From assembly GCA_029834535.1 (NCBI GenBank), contig JAQMWT010000317.1, positions 434,001 through 498,000 on the forward strand: a stretch of 64,000 bases of DNA, read 5' to 3'. The DNA is from Chrysophaeum taylorii. Lineage: Eukaryota > Sar > Pelagophyceae > Pelagomonadales > Pelagomonadaceae. A program made the translations under genes and the position numbers. The notes below the pieces were generated by a model. The model saw only the letters and a list, made by a program, of their open reading frames with translations. It was not told the origin of the DNA and made no database searches. Below, piece by piece: positions 1-9,009 of the stretch. Position 1 is the first letter of the stretch; every line of letters begins with the position of its first letter.

Positions 1-1171
1 TCCCGATGTACAACTTGACTTCGCGCTTCGGGGGCAAGTCCTTCTCGACGTCCTTCTTGATGCGCCGGAGCATGAAGGGCCGGAGGACCGTGTGGAGCTT
101 CTTGACCACGTTCTCCTTGGCGTCCGCGTCGCCGAGCGAAAACCACGACTCGAAATCCGCCTCGGACGCGAAGATGTCCGGCAGCAAAAAGTTCAGCAAC
201 GCCCACAGCTCGTTGAGGTTGTTTTGAAGGGGCGTCCCGGTGATCAACAGCCGGAACTGCGTCGGGATCAGGCGCACCACTTTGCTCAGCGACGACTTTG
301 GATTTTTTATCCGGTGCGCCTCGTCGATCAGCAAGTAGTGCCACTGGATCTTGCAGAGCGTCGCCTTTTCCTTCAGCACGCCCTCGTAGCTCGTCACGCA
401 CACGTCGAACCCCCCCGGCAATATCTGGTCCTTTATCGTCTGTTGCCTCTCCTGCTTGGACCCGAGCAGCTTGACGGGCCGCAGCGTCGGGCACCACTTG
501 CGTAGCTCGCGGATCCAGTTGTTGCACACCGACTTTGGAACGATGCAGATGTGCGGTCCGCCAAACCCCCGCGACTCCCCCAGATATGCCAGCAACGAGA
601 TCGACTGCAACGTCTTCCCGAGGCCCATCTCGTCGGCCAAAATTCCGTTAATACCGTTGTCGTGCAGCTTGACCATCCAATTCAACCCCTCGAGCTGATA
701 CGGTCTTAACGTCGCGGTGATGCACTTGGGTTGCTGGAGCACCTTGGTCACGCGGAGCTTGGACTGCGCGGTCCGCATCAAATTCGCGTCTTCGGCAGCT
801 TCCGACAACTTGGTCCGACCACCCTTCTTCTTGGTGCCCGTCGACGCGCCGGACTCCTCCATGAAGTGCGCGAACACTTCGGACTGCGCCATCAGATATG
901 CCAACCGCTTCTCGCGCTTCTCCGATTCGCTCGTCGGCTTAGATTGCTCCTTCACCTTCTCGAGACGCTCGCGCTGCGCCCGTCGCGCCTCTTCAAACGC
1001 GGCGTCCTTCTTCGTCGTCCCCTTGCTCAGACCACCCTCGCCGAACCCGCCGCCAGGAGGACCCTTCTCCTCCTCGGGATAGTACTCCTCCTCTTCCTCC
1101 TCCGCCTCCTCCTCCTCCTCCTCCATGTCCACGCCGTCCAGCTCGACGTCGCTCTCCTCCCGGGACATCAT
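1..1171 (-). CDS. ISWI/SNF2-family chromatin-remodelling ATPase, N-terminal part (runs off the window)
   Basis: Nuclear ATP-dependent nucleosome-sliding motor of the SNF2 family. The minus-strand frame is open from the ATG at 1171 to the window edge, giving 390 residues. An acidic, Glu-rich N-terminus (about residues 1-35) and a Lys-rich stretch precede the helicase domain. Walker A is DEMGLGKT at residues 180-187, the DEAH box is at 283-286, and a TGTPLQNN motif follows. The window ends just after an RRIKKDVEKDLPPK stretch, which closely resembles ISWI/SNF2L and is why I prefer ISWI over CHD or SWI2. The second helicase lobe and any HAND-SANT-SLIDE region lie outside, so the subfamily cannot be confirmed. 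No intron is needed in the visible part. Confidence 0.93.
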   Translation of the reverse strand, partial: MMSREESDVELDGVDMEEEEEEAEEEEEEYYPEEEKGPPGGGFGEGGLSKGTTKKDAAFEEARRAQRERLEKVKEQSKPTSESEKREKRLAYLMAQSEVFAHFMEESGASTGTKKKGGRTKLSEAAEDANLMRTAQSKLRVTKVLQQPKCITATLRPYQLEGLNWMVKLHDNGINGILADEMGLGKTLQSISLLAYLGESRGFGGPHICIVPKSVCNNWIRELRKWCPTLRPVKLLGSKQERQQTIKDQILPGGFDVCVTSYEGVLKEKATLCKIQWHYLLIDEAHRIKNPKSSLSKVVRLIPTQFRLLITGTPLQNNLNELWALLNFLLPDIFASEADFESWFSLGDADAKENVVKKLHTVLRPFMLRRIKKDVEKDLPPKREVKLYIG

Positions 1172-1620
1172 CGGACCTCAAATAAGAAGTCGACGCGCTC
1201 GTCGCGAGACTAATCGTCGTTTACCCTGTGGACCCGACGAAGGTTTAGGATTGGGTGGTTGCTGGGGTCGACTCGACGACGCTTGGGGGCGTCGCGCTCC
1301 GGAGCTGGTCGACTTGACGTCGTCGTGCACCTGCGAGCGTGGTAAATTTATGGTGGAAGAGCGGCGGCTTGAGGAAGGAAGGAAGGAAGGAAGGAAGGAA
1401 GCACGGGCAAGGTGGGTTTTTGTTTAAGCGTCGGCCGTGGTGGATCGGCGGGATGCTCTCCCAACCAAGGCCTCTTCGACAGACTTTCTTCGTTCTTTGG
1501 CAATCTTGCGACGTTCTTCGATAAGTATTTCCCGAGGCCCTTGTCCTTATTCACGTCGACGTATGGTTCGTTTCCGTCGCCGTCACCACGAAGCGCGTAG
1601 TCGGTGTCGTGGGATTGTGG
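1172..1620. other. Intergenic stretch with a GGAA microsatellite
   Basis: No coding frame stands out. It holds the presumed promoter side of the ISWI-like gene and, near 1373-1400, about seven units of GGAA. On the minus strand this is the region immediately downstream of the Fanzor-like frames, where guide RNAs of TnpB/Fanzor nucleases are usually encoded; I cannot recognise such an RNA by eye. Confidence 0.5.
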
Positions 1621-2879
1621 TCACTGGGTGTTCGACCAGCGTCGTTGGACGCCCGTCGCGTTCGCGAGAGCAGTCTGCGCCAGGATCCGAGACGCGAGCA
1701 CGTCGCGTCGATGCATCACGTGGCACGACGTGCAGTAGGAAGTGCCGTGTGCCTTCCACGACCCGTGGACGTGCTGCTTCACAAACCCCCCACGAAAACA
1801 GCAGGTCCAGTTGGGCTGGTGTTCGTCGGTGTATGCCGACGAGACGTTGTCGCGCTGGGTGATCTCCTTGGCCACCTGCCTCTCGGGCGCGCTGTCAACG
1901 CCGACTTTGATTGCTTGCTTCGGCCCGAGAAACTTCGCGGCACGGTCGCCGTACCCGAGGATTACCCGCATTCGCAGCGGCGCGACGCGGTTTGCCACGC
2001 CCGCCCGCCACGACTGCTTGCGCCGGATCAGCGCCATGCGCTGGCGCTTGGCCTGTTTCTGTTCTCGATGATGTTGCCTCGGTCGTGGTTTTTGAGGTAC
2101 GTCTTGAGCGCGTCGAGCACATCCTCCTTTGTCCGGGGGTTGCGGCGCAGCTCGTCGTCGATGTCAATTTCCAACGGCGCTTGCATATCGTCTTTCCGAG
2201 CTTCTTGCTCCCTTGCCCAGCGGCTGTTGCGCCTCCTAACGTGATTCTCGATTCGGGCTTTGTTGCGCATGTCCCTCGCAGAAACCCGCAACGTCGTCCA
2301 CAACGCGTTCTGGTCCCGCGGATCGCGGAAGTGCGAGCGTATGCGTCGCAATCGACGTCCTTCGGCTCGGGCCTTTTCGTGCAGACGCGCACGTTTCGAG
2401 TTGAGCTCGCAATCGGCTCGCAGGCCAACACCCTCGGCCTTGCCGCGATCGACCACGTGCATGCAGACGGGGTACTTGATCCCCGGATCAATCGCCCCGA
2501 AGATGTCGCAGTCGTCGAGGTTCAAGCCGCCATCGTCGTCCGCTTCCGGCGGTGGCTGTTCGGGCGGCCGGGGTCGCATGGGCGGCTGGAGCAGTGGGCG
2601 TCCCAAATGGGGGCGTTGCGCTGACAGTCGCTCCACGAGCAACTGGTGTTGCGCGAGTTGCTCGTGCATCAGCGTTCTCGCGCCCGCTCGAGGACTCTCG
2701 GACTCGCCGGCGTCGGCGTGCGTGTCGTCCAAGGCTTCTGCGGCCTCCTCGGGCTCTTCTTCGACGGCGACCCCGTCGTCGCTCTCTTGGTCGCCGCTCT
2801 CGTGCCCAACGCGACGACGACGATCCCTCCGACGACCGACGGGGATCCGGACGCCGATGCCGTCCGTGAAGATAATCAT
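1621..2879 (-). pseudogene. Fanzor-like (eukaryotic TnpB) RNA-guided nuclease relic
   Basis: Fanzors are eukaryotic relatives of transposon TnpB nucleases with a split RuvC site and a zinc ribbon. In order on the minus strand I see an acidic and Pro-rich N-terminus, a RuvC-I-like segment with GAIDPGIKYPV, a long charged helical region, VILGYGD (the usual lead-in to the last third of Fanzor proteins), TDEHQPNWTC (matching DE-x-x-TSK-x-C, where Fanzors carry their rearranged glutamate), a CTSC pair of the zinc ribbon, and HRRDVLAS matching the RuvC-III motif NRDVNAA. Coding potential lies in two successive overlapping frames with no intron-like sequence at the junction, and part of the zinc ribbon is not canonical, so it is probably inactive. 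The motif order makes chance unlikely. No terminal repeats or target duplication were found. Confidence 0.72.
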
Positions 2880-3113
2880 ACCACATTACACGACGCGCGA
2901 TGATGCGACTCTACCTTTTCGCTTTGGCGGGTCCTCCTCTCCTTCCGACACCGTTGGACTCGAACCTGCCGTGAGGTTGCCCCCCTTGGTTCTCGGGCGC
3001 CCGCTCGCCATCGGTACTTCTTCTTCTCGATTTGCGCCCGTCGACGTGAGTGTTGCGAGGCGCTCGAGGATCTGCGCAATGAACAGTCGGTGAGTGTTAT
3101 CGTGGTCAATAAG

Positions 3114-4438
3114 CTACTGTAGACGCGCCTCTGATTGATTCGCAAGGAGCTTGTTTTTCATTTCATTGCTTTCGTCCTGCAAGGCTATCACACTGGCGTT
3201 CAAGTCGCTGTGATTCTGCTCGAGGATCGCTAATCTTTCTTGTTCGCCGTCGCGCCGTCCTTCAGCTCTCTCTTCCTCCTCGTCGTACTCCCTGTCGTCG
3301 AGCTCGGTCTCCTCGAACGAGCTTATTTGCCCGTCGTCGTTCTCCTCTATCCATAAATTGGGCACGCGCAATCCACATTGCTTGCGCAGAGTGTAGATCT
3401 TTTTCTCCCAGCCGCGCGGTGAGGCCGGCACTTTCGGCAGCTCGTGCCTTTTTTGCGCGTCCCGTATGATCTGCGTGAGGTTGAGACCATATTCGCGATC
3501 GTAAATGACGAGCTCGACGTTGGGAGCGAGTGATTCGAGGAGCTGGGCCGACCAGCCAGCGTCGTCAGTTTTCGAGAGCACGCCGTTGTCGTGCATGTAA
3601 ATTGCGCCGCCTTTGTCTTTGTAATAACATTTGGAGCCCCATAGACCCCCCACCGTCGCGGATCGCAGCTTGAATGTTTTTGCCGGTGCGTTGCCGACGG
3701 TGGTGAATTCCTCGTCGATCACCAATTTTGGAGTCGCCGAGGCTCCATGTTCTCGTCGACGGCGTCTTCTTGGTCTTCCTCCTCTCCCACAGCGCTGTGT
3801 GTGATGCTCACACACAGAGCCCCTTCGGGCCACTCTTTGATCTCGAGATCTTCCATAGCAGTGGTGCTCTCGCTCTCGCCGCAGAAGGCGAACTCGTAGG
3901 GCACGTCGTCTCGATGTGCTACACTTCGATGGGTGAGCAATTGCGAGAGTTGCACGGCGCCTCCATCGCGGGGAGGAACTACGGGGAAGCACGCCACGCG
4001 CTGAATGCACCCGGATCTTTTCTCACACAGCTCGCACCTGCCGCCACTTGAAGCGCAATTTCGACGACAATTGACGCGTATCTCCACCGTTGAGTGGAAA
4101 AAGCGCGCGAGCGGCGAATGACGCCCGTTTTCGAAATTCACCGAGCGCGTGTCTCTGATCACGCGGGTGAGCGCGTGCTGGCACAGCGCGCCGGCGTGGG
4201 CGGAACCTTTCGGCGTCACGACGAAACGAGCGCCCCTTTGCGACCCCATCGATAGCGCGATGAGCGCGTCGACAAAGTCCGTGCCGTCGGCTGGGGAAAC
4301 CGGTCGTCCGAAGGGCAGAGGCGCTACCATTCTTGACATGACCTTGGTCAGGAAGGCCGCCGCCACGCCCGCGCAGGTCGCTTTTGAGCCTTCGAACGGC
4401 AGTTTAGGGTTGTGTGAACCTGTCTTTAAGAGTAGCAA
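3114..4438 (-). pseudogene. USP-like (C19 deubiquitinase) module 4, decayed or spliced
   Basis: C19 proteases cut ubiquitin from proteins. Two overlapping minus-strand frames carry a weak version of the fold in the right order. First comes a Cys-box-like segment (SKATCAGVAAAFL). A Cys-rich zinc-finger-like stretch follows (CRRNC...CELC). Last is a segment ending in CYYKDKGGAIYMHDNG, at the place of the His box and its Asp. An acidic, Glu-rich coiled coil of about 60 residues closes the block (around 3120-3330). Sequence identity to real USPs is low and the His box is poor, so an inactive relative or relic is likely. It follows module 3 closely on the same strand. Confidence 0.35.
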
Positions 4439-4441
4439 AAG

Positions 4442-6340
4442 TTAGTTAGTGTTCGCCGCGGCAAAAAATTCTGGGACGCTCGCCAAAGCGACAAGCACGT
4501 TATCGGCACGATGATTGCCGCGCCTGTTGGTGATCCCCGTGTTGATAGGCCCCAGGGGCTTGAAATAAACGTGCTCGCACAAAAACCTCTCCGAACTGTT
4601 TCGAGGTCGCAGCCGAAAGCGCTGCGAGTTGCGCTTTGTTTTCCGACTCTCGAGGGGATCCATCTTGAATCCCGCGGCCTGTAGGACCTCGCGCACATTG
4701 CCGTAAGTCGCCCCAGGAACGACGCGGGCGAGCGCGTTTCGAGCGTCGCGATTGCGGGGACTCTGGGCCTCGTATACGACGAGGTGGGCGTCGCGACGAT
4801 CGACGTCGACAGCATCTGCGGAGATGCGGACGACGCCGTGGCCAGTTGGCGTCAATCGAATCTGCTGCTCGCACGCTGACAACGGGCCCGGGTCGATGAT
4901 GGACGCCGGCAGGCCGATGTCGTAGCGCACCCATTCGCCACCCACTCTGGCCCGCCCGACGACGGCGTAATTCCGCGTGCCAAAAATGTCGTTGGTTTTA
5001 GCGTCACCGAGCTTCCCTTCCAAACGGCGAAGCGTCTCATTCCGCGCTTCTACGTCGATGTCATCAGTCTTCTGCTCCCGCGCGTTCGTATCGCCGGCGT
5101 TCATTCTGTCCGTGTATTACATCGGCACGAGACGACGCACTTGAGCTTGTAATCCGTGCGGCGCTGGTCGTGCCGCATGTCGCCGCGGACTTGGAGCGTG
5201 AGGGTGAGAGGTAGACGCACGCTCTGGGCAGCCTGCCCGGGCACCGTCGGTTCGTATTCGACAAACAACGCCCCGTCCGATGGCTCGAGCAGGGTCCGCC
5301 TCGTCTCACAATTCGCGCACTGGCCGACGAGCGCGGCCGCGATTTTTGCGGCCTCGTCTCCGCCCGGATTCTCGCCAGGCACTGATAGTGGGACAGTGAC
5401 CCGGTGGACGTACTCGTGTGTCCGCCCGGTCACGTGCTGGCCACTCTGCCCGCATTGACATGAATTCCCCACGCACGAGCCACAGAGCACGTCGTGCGGT
5501 TTTCGAGGTCCCATCCCGAAACTGAGGGCGGTCTGCATGGAGGCGATTGTCGTTTCCAAAACGTCCTTCGGAGTTGTGTGGTCCCGGAAGGCTTTGTATA
5601 AAGGGCCCCCGTCTATCGGGCTTGCCGCGTTGTAGCGACCGATGACGTTGAGAATGGTCGCGAGGACCACGGCCGTCACAGTCCGCGCGTTGAGACCACG
5701 TTCGTCTCGAAAGTAGGGCACCAGCGACCCAAGATGGTAGCCCCATTTCATGCGCCGAGAACTGGAAGATCTCGGAATGCGCGATCGCCAGCACCGCCGC
5801 CGCCGCACATGGCACGCTGTCACCCTGCGAGGCCAAAGCGATGCCCACAAAGCCCTGCTCGGGTGGGAGCGCGGCGGGGTTCTTGTCTCGTCTTCTATTC
5901 CTCGCTGAGTCCCGTCGTCTTGTTGTCGGAGTGCCGTCTGCTTCCGAAACGGTGCGGGGATCACCCCTCGGAGCACCCCTCGGCCCTCCGCACGCATCCT
6001 CGACGGATGCAAGGGCGTAATAGAAATGCATTTCGCCACGCCAGGGCACGTCGCCCCACGTTTCATAGCTCTCCGGCCCTTTTTTCTCGAGCGTCGACCC
6101 GCTACCGCTCCTTATCCAATCGACTCGAACGTCTCGCCCGTCGCGCATGGCGACGCGAACGTCGTTGTTGTTGGTGACCATTCGCACGGCCTTGAGATCG
6201 TATGCCCGCTTACCTTGTTCGTCGGAGAACACGATGCGCTCGTTTGGGGCGAGACCCTGCCCCTCCTCGCGACTGCACTCCAGGGCAAAGGTCAGCGCCG
6301 GCGGCGGAGACCCCCCGTTCATTCTGGTTGGCAACACCAT
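4442..6340 (-). pseudogene. USP-like (C19) module 3, decayed or spliced
   Basis: Several open minus-strand frames together show USP order. A Cys-box-like segment (QGDSVPCAAAAVLAI) is followed by a helical part (PKDVLETTIASM) at the position of the QQDAHEF box. Next come zinc-type Cys pairs (CGSCVGNSCQCG and CANC). A beta-rich part with DYKLKCVV leads to NYAVVGRA...GEWVRYDIG, which resembles the His box plus the following Trp and Asp. The usual catalytic His position reads Asn. The coding signal crosses reading frames, so this is not a simple intact gene. The last frame (4442-5104) has no other recognisable similarity. Assignment rests on motif order rather than identity. Confidence 0.38.
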
Positions 6341-6367
6341 CTGGACGTAGGCGAGTCCCGAGGTCTT

Positions 6368-7696
6368 TCACCCGGCACACTGCCGCCGGACGAGAGCGCG
6401 CCCCGTAAAGAGGTCAGCGACCTCTGCATCTTCGGGTTGTGTGTCGTGCAGCAGTGGAATTGTCGCGGCACTGCGCTCCACTTGCCTGCACGACGCGCAC
6501 GTCATCATCACGGTCTGTGGGCTCACGAGATGCAACATCGCGGGTGGTGGCGGGGCTTGGGAATGCTCCCTGTTCTGAATGATGTACTCGTACAGAGTCA
6601 TTTTTTTCTTTAGCTCGAAGGCAACCTGCCACCTCCCCTTGTTGGTGAGCTCGTCTGTCGTCCACGACGGTTCGACGCCAATCGAACGAGCGTCGAGCGT
6701 TTTGATGACCGCGACGCCACAGTCTTGATTAGCCTGACGCACCACGTGTTGAGGATGGCTGCCCAATAGTGGGTTATACCCACCATCCTCGACGGTTACA
6801 TTGAGTTCTGGTTCAGGCGACCCTGATTCCCGTCTCCTCCTTTTCGGGGCTGGGTTCCCATCGGGCGAGGCATCCCTGCGGAGACAAAGGCCGGTGGCCA
6901 AGGCCACGACCTTGACTGTGTTGACCAAGTCTGAGTCTGTTGGCGACTCGTTGTGGTGCCGCGCCGAGTCCCAGCACGTAAGGTGCCATTCCCACGTCTC
7001 TCCTCGGTTAGTTGGGAGAGGAGGAAAGTCCATTTCCAGGAGGGTCCAATGCTCAGCTCGACATCTCGCCACAAGTACTTTCACTGGACCGTCTTCGGTG
7101 CGAAGAAAATCAAGCAGGCCACATAAGTGGTCCATATGGCCATATCTTATCAGCCCGTTGGCTTTATCGAGCTCGTTTGTCAAGTTTCCGAAAAAAGCCG
7201 GATTTGTAATCGCGTTCTCCACAAGGGCCCAATTGTAGAGAATATCGATGATGTAGGTCCCTTCCCCGAGATCGAGTTGCTCGTTGCGCCTTTGAATGAG
7301 TTTGGCGCATTCGGCGATAATGACGTCGATGAGAAAGTTCTGGTTGCTGAGAAGGTCCCGAAGTTCACCACGATGACTTCTGAGGTACTCGTGATCTATA
7401 CCGTCGTTTATCGCCGATGAGACGACGGTCCGCATCGTTTCGGTTGCTTCGGTGCTGCGCCAAAAATTGGCGATTGTAGCCGCGTCTTGGGCATCGCGGG
7501 TCGCCGACAACTCCCTGTGCCCGTCGTCACTGTTGTTGTTGGCGATGTGTTGAAGAACGTTAAAGGGATTTTCGCCCCGGGATGAAGCGCCCAAAATTTC
7601 GCGCATGGGCTGCCACGTCACTTCCTTTTTTTTTGTCGCAGGAACATCCACAAGCAGTGCCTTAGCAAGTGGACTCAGACCACTTTCGTTTTCCAC
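6368..7696 (-). CDS. Ulp1-like (C48) cysteine protease domain protein
   Basis: C48 proteases remove SUMO-like proteins, and related domains occur in several transposon and viral families. The 442-residue frame has a long helical N-terminal half and then the C48 signature: EHWTLLEMD (His216), WHLTCWDS (Asp243), and RQANQDCGVAV with Gln321 or Gln324 before Cys326. A Ser/Arg-rich insert lies between the Asp and Cys boxes. This is the best preserved protease of the block, with all triad residues visible. There is no ATG at its upstream end: the frame opens after a stop near 7740 and the first start-like codon is GTG. It therefore either lacks its first exon or has lost its start. It sits between USP-like modules 2 and 3 on the same strand. 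Confidence 0.62.
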   Translation of the reverse strand: MENESGLSPLAKALLVDVPATKKKEVTWQPMREILGASSRGENPFNVLQHIANNNSDDGHRELSATRDAQDAATIANFWRSTEATETMRTVVSSAINDGIDHEYLRSHRGELRDLLSNQNFLIDVIIAECAKLIQRRNEQLDLGEGTYIIDILYNWALVENAITNPAFFGNLTNELDKANGLIRYGHMDHLCGLLDFLRTEDGPVKVLVARCRAEHWTLLEMDFPPLPTNRGETWEWHLTCWDSARHHNESPTDSDLVNTVKVVALATGLCLRRDASPDGNPAPKRRRRESGSPEPELNVTVEDGGYNPLLGSHPQHVVRQANQDCGVAVIKTLDARSIGVEPSWTTDELTNKGRWQVAFELKKKMTLYEYIIQNREHSQAPPPPAMLHLVSPQTVMMTCASCRQVERSAATIPLLHDTQPEDAEVADLFTGRALVRRQCAG

Positions 7697-7951
7697 ACGG
7701 CCGAGCGCGCTGGAAATTCCGACGACGTCTGCTCACGCGCGGGCCTCTTGCATGGTGGTCACGACATCAGACAACCGTTGACTCAGCGCATTCGAACCCG
7801 ACGCCGTGTATGTCAAAGCCCGACGTCGACACTGGGGCAGCCCCGTGTTCGTCGGAATCGGTGCTACTAGCACGAGTTTTTTGTATTCGTCGACGCTGTT
7901 ACCCAAGCCTGGGTCGTCGGTAACTTCCCCGTTGTCTAAAAAGCGGCACGT

Positions 7952-8980
7952 TCACCAGTTGTTCACCGCCGTGGCGACTGTGGCGCCACCTACCCGCACA
8001 TTTGCTCGATGGCCATCTTCGTCAATGTCGAGGAGGATCCAGTTCGCGTTTCTGCAGTTCGCGTTTCCGCAAAGCAGCACCGAAGTTGCCGACCATAATT
8101 TTCGTCTATTTCCTTCGAAAGACACGAATGCGCGCGGCAAGGGTTGCATCGCGTCAATTTCAAGAATCAGGCCCTTGGTCGGAAACTCAGAGGTTTCAAC
8201 AGAGATGTAAACAGTCGGACGGAGGCTTTGGCTGTCGCAGTAGCGACATGGTTGGCCGTCGGATGGGGGTGGGTGCGTCGGGCAATTTCGGAGACCAACA
8301 ATCTTTTCTGTGTGGAAGATGCACGTCTCGACGCGACGTTCAGTACGTGCATCTTCATTTAGCATTCCGTTGAGTTCACCTTCATTATCGCCCATCGTCC
8401 CAGTCCACGGGAGCACGACGAAGTTCTCCGGTCCCCTCTTGACTCGATGTCGTGTTCGAGATGACAGGCGCAGTCAACATGTAGCTCCATTCTCTGAACG
8501 TTTTTTTTTTCACAATAGATGTTTTTGCCATATTCGTAGTTTTGATTTCCTGACAAAGAGTCCCGATCAACTCGACGGCATGGGCACGTTCAAATAGGTG
8601 CATGGACATCTCGAAAAGTTCCTTCACACGCTCAGGTATGTTTTTTGGTTGCTCGCCACTTTTTGACGACACGAGTCCCCAATGCCGAGAGCCTGAAATT
8701 TGCCCTCGATCCTTCCTATTGGGCCATTGCCCCTCTTCGTCAGTTGAGCCTGGAAAACCCGGTGCGCCACTGGGTGGAGTCCCAGGAAACGCAAGAGGGC
8801 GGATCGCCTGTCTTGCTTGGCGACAAGCTCATCGCTCGCGCGCGTATTTTGTTCTGGCGCGACTACGTATTCGAGGTGAGCGATGTCGAGCACGTTGTTT
8901 GGCGAAAGTGCCTCGTCGCGGCCCCGCCAAGAGCGCGAGCCCGGCGTCCTCTTTGGTTCCTGGGCCTCAACGAGCACGGC
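7952..8980 (-). pseudogene. USP-like (C19) module 2, decayed or spliced
   Basis: Frames at 8624-8980, 8385-8672 and 7952-8416 (minus) read as one degenerate USP-type unit. A possible Cys box (GIGDSCRQ) comes first. A zinc-finger-like part follows, with CPTHP and CRYC. A beta-rich segment then leads to LWSATSVLLCGNA and NWILLDIDEDG, matching the His-box region and trailing Asp of C19 proteases, although the His itself is not seen. Only the last part, about 150 residues, reads cleanly in one frame. I would not assign this alone; it is convincing mainly because it lies between better examples in the same orientation. Confidence 0.28.
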
Positions 8981-9009
8981 GTGTACGAGGCATTCGGCGG
9001 AATTGGCGC

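Noticed and set aside
1373-1400. GGAA run as a functional ETS-type enhancer
   Set aside because: Nothing supports it beyond base composition; treated as a microsatellite.
6368-7696. Polinton or adenovirus-type protease
   Set aside because: The C48 fold is shared with those, but no capsid, packaging ATPase or protein-primed polymerase is present nearby, so a virus-like origin is not supported.
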